DNA of 64,000 bases from the NCBI RefSeq assembly GCF_003073045.1, contig NC_037590.1, positions 10,869,042-10,933,041 on the forward strand, read 5' to 3'. This DNA comes from Pomacea canaliculata. Its lineage: Eukaryota > Mollusca > Gastropoda > Architaenioglossa > Ampullariidae. Of the stretch, positions 37,661 through 51,029 are shown in pieces. The stretch's first letter is position 1, and each line of letters starts with the position of its first letter. The position numbers and the translations under genes were made by a program. Below the pieces are notes generated by a model. The model searched no databases, was not told the origin of the DNA, and saw nothing but the letters and a program-made list of their open reading frames with translations.

Positions 37661-40600
37661 TGGCTGAGCTACACCTTTATTTGTTTTCTTGTTTAGTTTT
37701 ATTTTATTTATTCGCGTTCTTGCAAATTTACTCTGTATGGGAGGTTTGGCATCAGGAAAAGTTCTGCAATGGAGAGGATTTCTTGGGTATCGTATTGTAT
37801 CCTTAGTTTATTTGGACTTAGTTTATTAGTGTTGACTGCAGGCAATGTTGTCAATGGTGTACCAACGTGACGTAGTACATTCTTATCAACGCTCGCTAAT
37901 CGCAGGTGCGAATCGTAGCGGATAATTAGCGGATGGTTTTGGAGGCTGAAATTTACAGGTTAGGTTTATATAGACTATATCTACTGATATCTGGGGAAAA
38001 AAACACAAGCCGTTCAGGTTGGTCTTTAAAATGCATCCCTCGTCACATCCAGTGCTTCTAGACAGGACAGCAAACAGGACATGGGAAGGTGCTCGTGAAA
38101 AGGAATGACCGAACGGGGAACAAAAAAGTGGGTTGCAATTGCTTGTTGTTTGAACAGCCCGTGAATTATTCATATTCAAACGAGGCACGCTTTTAAGTTC
38201 ACACTCTGGTTTATTTATGGCTTAGTGGCAAAGGCTTATACTGGGTCACATAAACTGCAGATAGCATGAAAGGATGAGCCAGCATCACGTTCGAGGATTT
38301 TGCTTTGTTCTGTGTTTTCTTTGCATTGAAAATCCCACTGTGCTGTCTGTACACTAGATAACTCTTTAGCGACCTCGTGGGTTGTAGTCTTGTAACTAGG
38401 TAAGGCTCAGTGCAAGGTACTTTTTTTTCAAATCTTGGGGAATACCTCCTTCCCCACCATTTCTTTTCTGAGGTTAATAGCAGACGTCAGGATTAAACGT
38501 TAATGTTGTCAAGGCTGGATCTGAGACCAGGTGTTAATTAGGCATACATGCATGTGGCCAAACATGACTTCACGAGTGCTGACCTCTGTGTGCATGATGA
38601 TGCTTACAGGCGGGTATCTCGAGGACAGAAGAGGGCTAGCTACCCAGATTTGGAGAAATAGAATCTGGCGCTTAGTTTTAACCAGACATTAGAATGATAG
38701 AAATATAAAATATTACTCGACTAGACATTTAAGCTTGTTTGGTCACTCTTCGGACGTCTGTGCAAATTGTAGGCCATTCTCGACAAAATCCAGACACTAT
38801 TTAGTGTCCACCAGCTAGTCTCAACTAACACAACTTGGAGTATTCTCCGCGCCACAAGATTGTTGGAAACAAGCGAACAATTTTGAGGGGAATTCGAAGC
38901 TGCTTGACTCTGTGAAAATGGACGAGCTATTGCTTGGAGTGACAGTTTGGATGCTGTGGTTAGACTGTGTGGGTCTGTTTGAACATGCTTGTTAACCGCC
39001 CCCTTGTCAAACAATAAGGGATAGACGAACCAGGGAAGGAAAGTAGATCGGAAAACGATTTAAAAGTAAAAAAAAAATTTGGATGAAAGGGGTGGGAAGA
39101 ACGGAAGAAAAGGTGACAAACGGAAGTGACGTGCACAAAAGGGCAGTCAGGTGAGAAGTTTGTGTGTACGGGTAAACTTGTCAGCTAGCTAATTGGTCTT
39201 GTGGGAGGAAATCAAGGTGAACTGGTCATGTAATGCCTGTGGATGGACATACACTTTAATTCTCTGTAGTTCGTGCGCCTGGTGTCGCTGCGGTGACTTT
39301 TCCACACTGTGCTACATCTGTGGTGGTGAGCGACACCGCGCCGTGTATGCGCTGGTGATGTTAGCAACGAGAGTAACGAGGCGGAGGATCGCTGTCCGGC
39401 CAGACCTGGCACCTCCTAGCACTCTGTCTCTCACACCAACACACACACACACACGCACGCACATGTATTTTAGGTGTCAAGTGTTGGACAACCTTCTGAT
39501 AGTTTGAGAGGAAAAGCAGATACTGTTTCTAAAAGTATACAAACTAAGCCCAACCCCCTCAATACACACACACACCAGAGTCAGCTTACTCAGCTCAACT
39601 TTTCTCGCCAGGAACAGGATCTGTAAGGTAAGATATTTAAATAAACTTTTATTTTTTGTGTGCGTGGGTGTGTGAGTGTGTGTGGTGGTAACAGCTCAGC
39701 AGTCGAGAATTACTTCTGTCTATATCCTTTGCCAATCCTCTCAAAGAATACAAGGCTTACAGATGTTTCATTGCGCTCGGAGGTAGCACCTCGTCACATG
39801 ACCGGAATGTGTGGGCAAGACAATGGACAGCAAATATTCAAAGTTTCCTCGCATGACCTCAATGTGTGGTGTAACCTGTGAACAGTAGGCAGCAAGTATT
39901 AAAAGTTTCTTCACGTGATTTCAGTGTGCGATATAGATGTTGGAAATAGCTAGTGTTTAAACTTTTCAGGCCTGACATCGTGACTTACATTTGGAGGTCA
40001 GTGAAAGCAGTTTGCTGTCTCAGCTGTTTGTTTGCTTAACGTGACTGTTGATAGTCGCCGTTGTCTTCAGTTGATCGTGTTGGTCTTTTGGGATTCATCA
40101 TCTGGTAATCATGTCTGACATACCACTAACATCACCACCAACACAACAACGACGGAGACGAGACTACTAACATGAACATTTATGCCACTGAGAGTTGAAC
40201 CCATCTCCAAGATGTAGTGGTAGCTTACACTACACTTAGTTAAATGTTTGATTTGAAGGTATTCACACCTTCCCATCTACACACGATCCTACACCTTCCT
40301 CTTTCTCTCTCACAGTCACCTACTCCTCTAAACCTCATTGAACCTTTATTTTTTTTTTTTAAAAAAACCAACTCTGCTAACGGATAACAGTGTCTTACAT
40401 TTGTCTTCCTATATTTCCTTTCCGATTGTAAAATATTTTTGTCTCATTATAGCAAAGCGGAATATTTCTTGAAACTACTTTTCAAATTTTTGTTTAAAAT
40501 CAAGTGTCAATAAGTATGCAACTGCTGCACAAAGCACAGAAGAGTTTCTGCTTGTTGAGGGGCACAGATGAGAGTGAGTTAGCAGTCCCGCTAGGGCGAG

Positions 40601-40689
40601 TGAGCATCCGAGGCTTACAGCGAAATGGCAGGATAATGTCGAGCTCTCGCTCTGTTTTCTTTTCTGCCCAGACTTTGTGGGAGGCAGAC

Positions 40690-43600
40690 ATGCTGGGTCG
40701 CGCCGTGAAATGTTTCAGCTTTCTTCTAGCCGCCTGTCTCCTCTTTCCATCAGGTAAGTACACCTCTGCCGCACATTTCTAACATACCGAGTATGAGGCC
40801 TATGAAACTTGCAGTTTGAACAGAAAAATAATAAAAGAAATGTTAAATGTAGGTTTGTATTGTCGTATGTTCAAACCTGTTTGATTTTGTGTTCAATCTT
40901 TGTCGTTCATCATAAGACTGAAAAACTTATATCTGGTGTATTAAGATATTATATATATATATATATATCCTATAATATAATATATCTATATTTTCTTGTG
41001 TAGTTCAGTTAATCACCCGAACGTATATATATATATATCCTATAATATAAAAAAATATATATTTTTTCTTGTGTCGTGCAGTAAATCACTTGAACATAAG
41101 AGAGGGTAAAGGAAAGAGGAAGGGGGATGGGGGTGGGGAGAATCTAGATATATAAAAAAAAAGTCGTTGGTAATGAAACTGGCAACAAGTTGCATTAAAA
41201 ACATAATAACATGTTAGAAATTTACATACACAGATGTACAGAATTTATCCCTTCATCACTTAAAAAAAAACCCAAACAAATAAAGGAAGAAACTATTGAA
41301 TAGCTCGGCAAGGCAATAAACCATGGATGAGTATAGGCGAAGTTCTACATTGTAGACATACACCCACACATGCTAGTAATCTATACCAGACATCGCAGAA
41401 CCCAGCATGGTACAGATCTACCCGGCCCTCACACGGCCCTAAAGCCATTCTCGCCGTTGTTTCCTCCATATTCCCCCCCGCCTCACATCACACAAGCTAA
41501 TGGCGCCGGAACAGTTGCAGTGCTGGGCTTTCGGCGCGTCTGCTACTTCACCAACTGGTCGCGGGACATCAAGGTGGTGGACACGCGCTTTGACCTGGAC
41601 GACATCGAGCCCTACCTGTGCACTCACCTGCTGTACGCCTTCGCGGCCCTCAACGCCAGCAGCGCCACGCTCATGCCCATCGTCACGCACCTGGCGGAGC
41701 GGCAGGAGGACGAGCGCAGCGATACCGTCAGTTCAACGCCATCAAGGCAACCACACAGCTCAAGACGCTGCTCAGCGTGGGCGGCTCAGTCCAGGCCAAC
41801 GAGGACTTCGTCACGGTAACGTGAACACGACTGGGTGTGCAAGGGTGGGAGTAGTGGTCTGACGAGGCGCTTGCTGATTGGTCCCTTAATTGGCTTTTAA
41901 ACTGGGGCAGAGACTTCGTTGCGGTAATGGGGCGCCAGACAGTGCAGTGAGCGGCTCAGGGTTCAGATCTCGTCTCTGGACACCTGTTCGAAGGGCTTTG
42001 CCTCGGGGTTTTTCCGAGTACTCGGATTTCTTCCCCCTCCCTCTCACTGTGCAACCATAGTGAAAAATCGCTGCAAGATTTTTTCTGCCCAAACAACCAA
42101 CCAGCCAGTCAGCCACCCAACCATCCACCCTTTTTTCATTCATGATGTAGTTAAAGGGAAAGCATTCCATTTTTTTTTTTTTTTTTGTTAACTTCGAAAA
42201 GCATTTGTATCGAAATAAATAATATATTCTATTGCACACCCACACCTCACTTTGGTCACGATCTTCCGTCTTCATCGTTGTCATCTATCACAGTTTCATA
42301 ATGACAGTTTGCGCATCTCATTTTTGTCCCGCGATTCATTAATACTTTCATCATGGCGTCTTGCCCGAATGAAGGTCGTCAGCACAGACCGAGGACGAAA
42401 GAGTTTTGCTGCCAGCGCCGTGAATTACTTACGTGCCTATGGATTTGATGGACTGGACATCGACTGGGAGTACCCGGGCACACCACCCGAAACGAAGCAG
42501 AATTTTACCATCTTGTTGCAGGTACGTACAACACGTTCATTATGTGCTCAAGAATTCAAGAATTCTTCTCTCTTTCTCGTTTTATATATATATAGAGAGA
42601 AGGGAGAGACTGACAGAGAGGAAGACAGAAAGATAGAAGGAAAATATGATAAAACCGCTGACTGTGGAGGACATTTATAGCCTTTACAACTCAGACGAGA
42701 TCACATAGCAGCAATCAGCCAAAACACTTGAAAATATTATTGGTGAATAGACCTGGGTAGTTGATAAGTAGTAGCTGTGGTGTCACTCGCAGACGATACG
42801 GGCTGAATTTGAAGAGGATGCGAGGCGACGCCAGATGGCACCACTCTTGCTCTCGGTGGCAGCACCAGTCAGTCTGTCGCAGATGGAAGCCGGATACGAG
42901 ATTCAAGAGGTGACCAGGTGAGTACTTAGTTAATCTTAGTATTGTCATGCTCTTTCTTAAACAACGATGATGTCAACGATAACGACAACGACGATGATGA
43001 TGCATTATCAAGACTCGGTTACCCAAGTGCATATTTTGCATATAATTTTCATTTCAGTATAGGTTAGTGAAATAAAGGATAATTACAAAAATACAATATT
43101 TCCGGCTGTGTTAAAATGCAGGTGAAAGCGGTAATGCGTTAACACTAATGAGCCAGAGGGATGTACAAAGGTCATTACTATTTATCGTGCTCTTCATGGT
43201 GACATATTCGTAGAGATTATGGCCGTCAGCGCAAATGTTGCCACGACAAATGTCAGTAGAAAGTCAGCACACCTTGCACTTCACCACAGTGGCTGAGGGT
43301 CTAGAACTTTGTACAACAAGGGCATTGATGTCCTGTACATCGTTATGTTCCAACAAACGAGCTGGCACGCTTCGTTTATCTTTAAGATTTACACATAGTT
43401 GAGTGTCATTTAATATTTGAACATCTTGGCATTTTATTAATCGCCATCAACACAAATCAGCGACAGTGCATTATCACGGGAAACGAACTAGTCTGTTTGT
43501 CCATCCGTTCTATTGGAAACGGAGAATAAGCCAGAAAAAGAGTGGTTTATGCTGAGTTCTAATATCACTATTTATTTCTATTTAATGTAAATTTTATCAA

Positions 43601-46488
43601 TGGTACATTATATTCTGTTATTTGCAACTGCAGCCTTGTCGACTTTGTCAACCTCATGGCGTACGATTTTCACGGTTCGTGGAACAAGATCACGAGCTTC
43701 AATAGTCCGCTGTACTCCCGCCTCAACGACACCAGGTTCTCTCCCAGCTGAGCGTGGTATTAACCTTTTGACATTTCCTTCTGTCCTCTATTGATTTACA
43801 TATCTGCTAAGCTGTGCTTTATGGTATTTTATTTCTTTTTTCTGTTCACTCTCACTTTTATCCACTTAGGTTTTCATGGTTATTTTGAGAACCTTCATAC
43901 AATAAATAATTTTTCACTTTAGAACCTGTAAATATTGAAAATAGAAATCAGTGATTCTCTCATGCAGTAAATAGGACTTGGCTGCATGCAATATGCACGC
44001 ACACACATCCTAACACTGTATTGACATGTTTGATATTAATTACAATTGTGTGTGTGTGATAGAGAGAGAGGCAGGAGTGGGTGGGTAGCGCCGCAATGTT
44101 TATCTCCCATTTACTGGATGCGGTTGGCGATGTTTCCGTGCTGCAATTGGGTCCGCATTTGCAGTGAGCGCTGTGTCAGAACCAGGTAGCACCATAAACA
44201 TATATATATATAGGCTATTGTAATAAACAAATACTAGGTACATGCTGCTTTACCTCATGATGTGTGTCTGAAGAGTTTCACGCTAGTTAAATAAAGCAGC
44301 CTAATCAAGATTTAATATTTTCCTTTTGGTGGTGCTCGATTCCCCGAGTTTCCCATTCCAAGCTTCCTTCCATTAAAAAGAGTAAGCAGCTCAAGGTATG
44401 CAGTACTACACCAAAGCAGCATGGTTGGCTTGAAATGGTCAACAAAAATATGAAAAATAACGGTACAGGACCCTATAGTTTCAGAATTAAGTGATCGCCA
44501 GGTATTCCAACTCAGCGGTCCAGTCCAGGATTTTTGGCGCAGCGCCATGTTTACAACACTCCACGGTGCAGCATCCTCTCCCCCCCGACAGCAGGAATAC
44601 TTACCCCCACCTTCCCCTTCCCCAGGTGAAAAATAGTTCAGGATGACAGCGCGTGACTGAGTTAAAAGGCTCGGCATTTGGTGACGCTGATGGAAAGTCC
44701 GAGAACAATGCTGAGGATAAACAAGGGGCTGACGAGCAATGGGAATGGAATTAAAAGGCCTTCATACAACAGCCACAGCTGTGCATCCATGTCGCTCTCT
44801 CTACCCATCTGCATTTCTCTGTCTGCTTACGCAGAACAATATTCTCTTGCATATTTTATGGATGTTTTGTGTGTGTTTTTCTGATTTAATCATAGACAAG
44901 TCTTTGTTCTAAATGTAATGACGGGGTCTGTATACTTGAAACTGCGAAGTTTTCTATCCTCTTGATACATTATCTCGCAGTAATATATTTTTTATGCTTA
45001 AAAAATGCGTAATCCAACACGAACTTTACTGCACACAGAATTATGGTTCTAATACATTCATTTTAAATGCCATTTTAACTGTTTGGGCAACAGGCCAGAT
45101 TATGTCAAAGTACAAAGAGTTTACTTTATAAATAAACTGCTTCGATAGGAGAAACATTTAAAAATTGATTGATGAACCGTTTGATCAGAAATCCTTACAT
45201 CAGTTAATCTGCTCCCTGCTAATATTATCAAATTATAAAGTTCGAAATGTTTGTCCAGGACTGGGCAGTACAAGAGTGGCTACGCCGTGGAGCGGTGGCA
45301 GAAAAACTAGTTCTGGGTATTGCCGGGTACGGCCAGGTGTTCACCCTCGTCAACGCCTCTGAAAACGGGGTGGGGTCTCCCACTATGGGCCCGGGTGTCC
45401 CAGGAAAATGGCGCAAGCTGGACGGCCAGATGGCATTTTTTGAGGTCAGGCGAGTTCGCTGTTACTATCGTCCATCTTCATCTTATGTTTAAGTTTGTTA
45501 TATTTTACTATAACATGATCTTTTAAGGCTAACTTTTCATCCCCGCACTTCATAGGTTTAAAGTATCTGGTCCAACATACACCTTTCTCATTACAAAGGT
45601 GCATATTAAGGTAAACTAAATAGGTTTGATTTCTGATGGGCATCCATTTCTCTGCACAGGTTTGCGAGTCCATAGGCACAGGCGGTGTGTCTGTGTGGGA
45701 CGATGTACAACGTGTTCCCTATGCGTACTTCGGCGTTCAGTGGGTTGGCTACGACGACCCTAGGAGTATCAAAGAAAAAGTAAGTTTTGTTCTGACATCA
45801 GGTCGTGACAATGTAATCGAAGATGGCCCTGAACCGCACTGATGGGACAGACACAAATTTTGCTTTAAGTAAATACCTTCCACAGACTAGCGATCCTGCC
45901 CTAATATAACCACACTTCTCCAGCGACATCTAGACTCATCGCTCATCTTCCGACTACACTAAATTATTTCATTATCTCTCAGTTGTTGATTACATCAACA
46001 CGCAGCTTCTCAACATGCGATGAGCTCACTGTAGATGTCAGATGTTGTTGTCTGTCCCACAGGTAGATTACGCCGTGAAACACAAACTTGGTGGGATCAT
46101 GCTCTGGTCTCTCGATCTGGACGACTTCCGGGGCGCCTTCTGCGGTCAAGGCCGTTACCCACTTCTCAAGGCCATAGTCAGTGCTGTCGGGTCGCACTAT
46201 CCTGACGTCAGCGTGAAGGTCGTGGACTCGAATACAGTACCGCACCCGTCGAGCACCACACTGCCCACCAGCATCATCAGCACACTATCCACGCCTTCTA
46301 CACGAGCACCTTCATCGCTCTCCACAACAGTGAGCAGCAAGACAACCATTACCACCACACCTGCTGCCAACAGAACTGCCACAACTGCTGTCCGCGTGAC
46401 CAGCACACGCCGGCATGTCATCATCATCGAACATGGAAGCTTCGCTCCTGCTCCTGGTCCTCACAGTTTCCTTTGTTCTGCGCGGTGA
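40690..46488 (+). CDS. Secreted GH18 chitinase, 8 coding exons
   Basis: Family 18 chitinases hydrolyse beta-1,4 bonds of chitin, outside the cell. Coding exons: 40690-40753, 41497-41815, 42375-42521, 42793-42917, 43634-43756, 45259-45444, 45660-45779, 46063-46488 (503 residues). Start: [20 protein letters not shown] is a clear signal peptide. Motifs: VCYFTNWS near residue 36; KTLLSVGG; the catalytic DGLDIDWE (D153, D156, D158, acid/base E160) intact; [11 protein letters not shown] (Y229, D230); GYGQVFTL; and [13 protein letters not shown] with W377. A Thr/Ser-rich tail follows; no CBM14 chitin-binding domain is seen. Two missing single bases must be allowed: near 41715 (before RYRQFNAIK) and in the CCC at 43743 (restoring NDTRFSPQLSV before DWAVQEW). 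With these every phase closes. Specificity is unknown. Confidence 0.93.
40953..41097. repeat. Two-copy tandem duplication of about 72 bases, TA-rich
   Basis: The phrase ATCCTATAATATA, then TATATTTTCTTGTGT and AATCAC-CGAAC, is repeated at 40965-41023 and 41038-41096 with a (TA)n run ahead of each. It lies in chitinase intron 1. Confidence 0.75.
41905..42130 (+). mobile_element. Probable tRNA-derived SINE
   Basis: A B-box-like GGTTCAGATCTCG (41960-41972) is followed by GGGTTTTTCCGAGTACTCGG and ATTTCTTCCCC, the GGGTTTTC-CCGG-ACTCCGG-TTCC phrase seen in many invertebrate SINEs. A poly-T block follows at 42171-42187. Ends are not sharply defined. It lies in chitinase intron 2. Confidence 0.45.
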
Positions 46489-46650
46489 TTCTGTCATCTC
46501 TGCACAGCCTGCTGATGTGACCAGCCAGACAGCTTGGACGCACGCACAGCACATTGACTCTCTAGTCTAATCTTGTAACACACGAACTGGAAGCAACGGA
46601 CCGTGGCCACCCGAACATGCTTCTTGACCTAGTCGTGACGGAGGCCTCGC

Positions 46651-46656
46651 AATAAA
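46651..46656 (+). terminator. Polyadenylation signal of the chitinase gene
   Basis: AATAAA lies 163 bases after the chitinase stop codon, in AATAAAACACTAAAC context. Confidence 0.6.
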
Positions 46657-46669
46657 ACACTAAACACGC

Positions 46670-47882
46670 AGCCACCGAAAATCGTGTGCCTTCTGCGCTG
46701 GAACAAACATTTGTTGTCGGTGAAAAGTGTACTTGAAATGTTCTTAGATGATGTGCTGACGTCAGACACTCCGCAGCAGGATGCTTAACAGATGGTGGTC
46801 ACTGATTTCAAGACATGTCGAGAGCTGGTGATGTGTGTCTGTCCGTTCGCTATGTATGAAAACGTGTGCGAGGCTTATGTGAACCGTCATACATGAACAC
46901 TTATCATTTATCATTTTGGCGAATATAACGTGCTTTATTTATTTCCGTTTTCATAAAACTCTTTGTTGTTTCTTGTCGCAACAGTATTTGCCTGGAGTGA
47001 CTCCACACACACACACAATAATTTCCCAAGATAGGACTTAAAACGAAAACGAAAAAGTGTTTAGTGGAAACCTACTGTGCATGATATTGCCAATAAACAA
47101 ATGACTGACAGTAAAACCTCGGAAGTGTACAGGTGGATTACTGTCTATGTCTGCCGAGACCAACCCTTAGCCTCTTGCGAAGTTCTCCGCTGTTAGTGTC
47201 GGCGAGCCTTAACAATGAATGTGACTAAACCGGAAGCTTTGTACAAACCTGCCTCGTTTTCGTAATTAATCTGAAATGTGAATAAACCGGAAGCTTTGTA
47301 TACACCTACCTTGTAGTAGTTAACTGGAAAAAAATCGTTGCCAGCAGTCCAGTAATACATGTTCGTGGTAATACAACGTGTTTGGAGTAAAGAAAAACAA
47401 TTGATAACAAGTTTGATGTAGCCAGTATATTGAATTTCGGCCGTAACACCTGGCACAGGCATTGACAATAAAATACAGAATGTTCTCGATTATTATTTTT
47501 AGCCATGAACTAAAGTTTATAGGACCGCAACACCTGTCGAGAGTTCAGGTAAGCCTGAACTACAGGTAAGCCCACAAACTAGACGAAACAAATCACAGTG
47601 CCCATGTAAATGCCACCACACTCCTGGCTTTAAAAAACATTTATTAACTGCAAAACTATGGACGAACTTCTGACCTTGTTTGGCAAAAACAGGGGGAGGG
47701 AGGGTTGGTGGTTCATGAGGGTGGTGGTGGCCGTCGTGATGTTTGCTTGGGCGGGTGTCAGAGTCCAATGAGCCAGCCATTTACTCATCATCCGACAATA
47801 GGACTCGGCATTTCAACTGGAAAACTCGAACAACACAGGTGTCGGCGATCTCTTGTCATCGCAGGAAAATTGTGAAGTGGAA
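46670..47882. other. Intergenic gap before the first cysteine-rich gene
   Basis: No gene is seen. A short local duplication is present: GTGACTAAACCGGAAGCTTT (47220-47239) and GTGAATAAACCGGAAGCTTT (47278-47297), 58 bases apart. The last 100 bases are the 5' flank of the next gene. Confidence 0.5.
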
Positions 47883-50350
47883 ATGAAGCAGCTCTGCACA
47901 GCTCTGTTCCTGCTCCACGCTCTCCTGACTGTCTCCGGTGTTGAAAGTAAGGCGCAGTTGTCTTATTGACAAACACTTTTCTTACAGTCGCACAATATAG
48001 TTTATTAAATTTCATAAATAATTGCGTAGTTGTTAAATAAGTAGATGTAGATAAAAAAAATACATAGAATGATTTATGTTGAGAATGCGTTCCTTTAAAC
48101 AGTTCTACGTGAGGTTCTTCTATTTCTTCCTTTTTTTCCGCACTCTCTCTTTCTAATCAAGCTGGTTATAAGGTGGAAAAAACTACAATCTGCGTTTAGG
48201 TAGTATATTAACAGTATGCACATGGACAAGGTAAAAATAAAAAAAAAAAGGAAAAGGGAGAGGAAACCCTCAATCATATCTGTGCAAGAACTATCATATT
48301 TCAGTCAATGCTGCGAATTTTGGTATAATCAAACTAATAAACACGCCAGGCTATATACCAAGTCTACACCATGGAAAAAGTAAAGAAAGTTAAACTATTA
48401 AGCCACTTCTGTACGGAAAGTTAGAAGCATCGTTATCTGAATCTTCTTACTTCTTACAAAGGAAAAAAGTATGTATTAGAATATTGTTGTTAATGATTAA
48501 AACAAAATTTCATGCGATCCCCTTTCCAAAATTGTTTTTTCAAAAGGTAAATGGTAAAGATCTGGTCTCTGAAGTATATACAGGATTTGTAAATGGTTGC
48601 CCTTCGCAAAATACGCAAAAGCATATTTCTGAAATCCGTCGCAAAGTCAAACAAACAGCCTCCTCCTTGGTTCTTTTTGACAAATGCGCGCACATCGTAG
48701 TTTACTCAACCTTCTCCTGCTGAAGTTAAATACTCGTTAAGAAGCAAAACAAACAGTAAATGAAGGGGTTTCCGAACTAAGCAAACAGTTTCCTTCTTGT
48801 TTTTCTTCTCCTACAAATGCTGAACATTCTCACATACCTGTATGTGTACTCGTTTCTTCTCTCTGTGTTTGAACGTAAACATCTGTTTACTCTATACCTT
48901 AATAGATAATCACACAAGACAAACTTTGATATGAAATGTGGAGACCAGTTCTTGAAATATGTAAAGGTGGTTGGTGCTAGCAGTAAAGGACAGGGTTTGT
49001 TGATGCCAACAGACATAACGGAGGGCTCACAGGATGTTTCGTGCACGGAGTCGGAGGAACTTTGCCTGTCCTCTAATTCCACGGCCACTAGCATCTATGT
49101 CATCAACACCAAGATGTCCTGCTGTGCCGCCGGCTATGAGATGGCATGGACAGACCAAAGCTGCTCCTGCAAAAAGACGAAGGAAGGTAGAGTACTCATA
49201 CTCCTCCCTGACACCCTCTGTATTTATTAACAGTATGTCTTTCACGAGTGTAAAATGCAGCTTTGTAAAGGCCGGGCAAAGGGGCGAAGCGTCAAGCCTC
49301 CAGAAAGTCTAGTTGTGTGGGCAAAAATCTTGATAATACATTAAGAAATAAGTTTCGTATCCCATTTTTACCGAAGTTTTAATATTACAAACATTCGCCC
49401 CACCCCCAAAAACCGTTGGTTTTCTGTGACCTTCACATACAACTTTGACAAGCTGGTCAAATGTTCGAGGGTGTGTTCCTCTGTCAAATGTTCCAGGGTG
49501 TGTTACTTAATGACTAATTCTTTAATCAGCACAATCGTTTGAAAATAAAGTGCAAACATCCAGCCTTTAATTAACACAAGACGACAAATTTAAAAAAGAG
49601 TGAAAACGTTCAGCGACGCAGTGTAGTCGATTTTTGTGTTGCTTCTGAACAAGAAGAATAAAAGAATACTGATGCTTAACCATCGATTATTTCGACATTT
49701 TTGCACTGGAATGGAACTTATAATGTTATCAAATGTGAAATGAATGAAACATTTTAATAATGTGAAAATGAAGCTGTAAAACGTGAATGTTTGCTTAATG
49801 CACTTGTCGTTTGTGATTTCTTTCTTTTCCTTACGACTCCATCTTTGGTCAGTCAACTTGTGTGACTGTTTTTATATTTATTCTTTCTTCCTGTTTTCTT
49901 AATTTCTTTAACGTTTTCGGTTTTCATAAACGTGGGTTTGTTATTTTTTGGTGCAATCAATCGCTTGAATAAACCCAACCCTCTCATCGAATTTCGCATA
50001 ATTGCAGCCATTGCTTGCAACACTGGAGAAGATGCCTGCGCCTCTGCCGAATATGCTGTCCTGGATGACAGCGGGACGAAGCGTTGTTGCCCGGACAACA
50101 GCACCTTGCAGAGTTTCCGCTTCAGACTCAAGGGCAAAAACTATTTACATGTGCATGTCTGCTGGACACGCAGGAGGATGGGGCATGGATGTCGTCCTAC
50201 GGTCTGTCCTTCCTGGACAGTCAGGATGCCTTCAATGCTACGGCTCTCATTGGTGATATTGCAGTGAATCGAAATGCATGGGCAGACTACGCCTATAGAA
50301 TGGCAAACAACATGTGGAAGGTTCTCCAAAACGCATTCCGTTGGTTTTAA
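47883..50350 (+). CDS. Secreted protein with two six-cysteine modules, paralogue 1
   Basis: Three exons joined in phase 1: 47883-47946, 49013-49186, 50008-50350, about 193 residues. Exon 1 is a signal peptide (MKQLCTALFLLHALLTVSG). Exon 2 encodes module 1: C32, C39, C58-C59, C72, C74, i.e. C-x6-C-x18-CC-x12-C-x-C. Exon 3 encodes module 2: C83, C90, C106-C107, C128, C130 (x6, x15, x20), then a Cys-free tail with possible N-glycosylation site NAT ending in QNAFRWF. Phases and the paralogue support one missing T in the run at 50144-50146; this restores NYFTCACLLDTQED. The acceptor at 49012 was chosen because it alone gives the right phase just before the module. Six cysteines per module suggest three disulphides. 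I recognise no known domain; function unknown. The neighbour at 51858 has the same plan. Confidence 0.75.
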
Positions 50351-50870
50351 AAATCACATTTCCCATGTCTCAAATAGTTCTGAGACCTTCAATACCAAAG
50401 CTAATTACTGTCGTGATTATGAGCTTTGTGATTATAGTTTCTGTAGTAAAAGTGTCGGAATACTTTATCTTCTGTATCTTTGTCTTCATTAAGAGTAGAA
50501 CAGATTTTTGGCTGAATGTTTAATGTTACGGTAACTTTGTGTGGGAAAATCTGATTATATTTGCTTGGCTTCAGTAGATATTATATCTAATTTTGCTGAA
50601 AAAGCTATAACTCTTAGGAATTCCCTCTGCTCCGAAAATTTCTTGTGAACCAATACGATGTAGATTGTAGAAGGCTGCATTTTGTGGCTAATGGACAAAG
50701 GATGGCAATGCTGTATTGATATTCCCAAAGAGAATGTTTATTTCAACACTTGCTTTCGTATTATATGCCAGATAGCATGTATCCATGTGTAAAATATTAT
50801 GGTCTCACAAATACAAGTTTATCAAAAGCGTGTCCATTACGTCTAAGTGTACTTCTAAAGAGGGAAGTCT

Positions 50871-50876
50871 AATAAA
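50871..50876 (+). terminator. Polyadenylation signal of cysteine-rich paralogue 1
   Basis: AATAAA lies 520 bases after the stop codon and 160 bases before the next repeat element. Confidence 0.5.
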
Positions 50877-51029
50877 ATTTCTGTTAAACATAAGAATATT
50901 CGGATTTTTATGTCTCGTTTGAATGTGAATACATGCCCACTTAAAGACATGCTTTTCGTTCATTTATGCTTGCAACCTTTGCCATACATTAGTCGCCACG
51001 ACAGTGACGATAAGCTAAGCGCACCTTCA

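Larger units (their letters stand above)
35756..40689. other. Intergenic region between the RRM gene and chitinase
   Basis: No convincing coding exon is seen. It contains a GC-rich patch (36285-36480), a CTCF-like motif (37163-37176), a LINE 3' UTR fragment (37432-37660) and a CA microsatellite (39440-39455). The last 500 bases form the chitinase 5' flank; an upstream non-coding chitinase exon cannot be excluded. Confidence 0.5.

Noticed and set aside
44312-44677. Minus-strand frame of 121 codons in a chitinase intron
   Set aside because: No recognisable domain and no splice sites; probably repeat-derived or chance.
43736-45258. A missing micro-exon in chitinase after NDTR
   Set aside because: The exon instead continues to 43756; allowing one missing C in CCC gives FSPQLSV and a phase-0 donor that joins DWAVQEW exactly.
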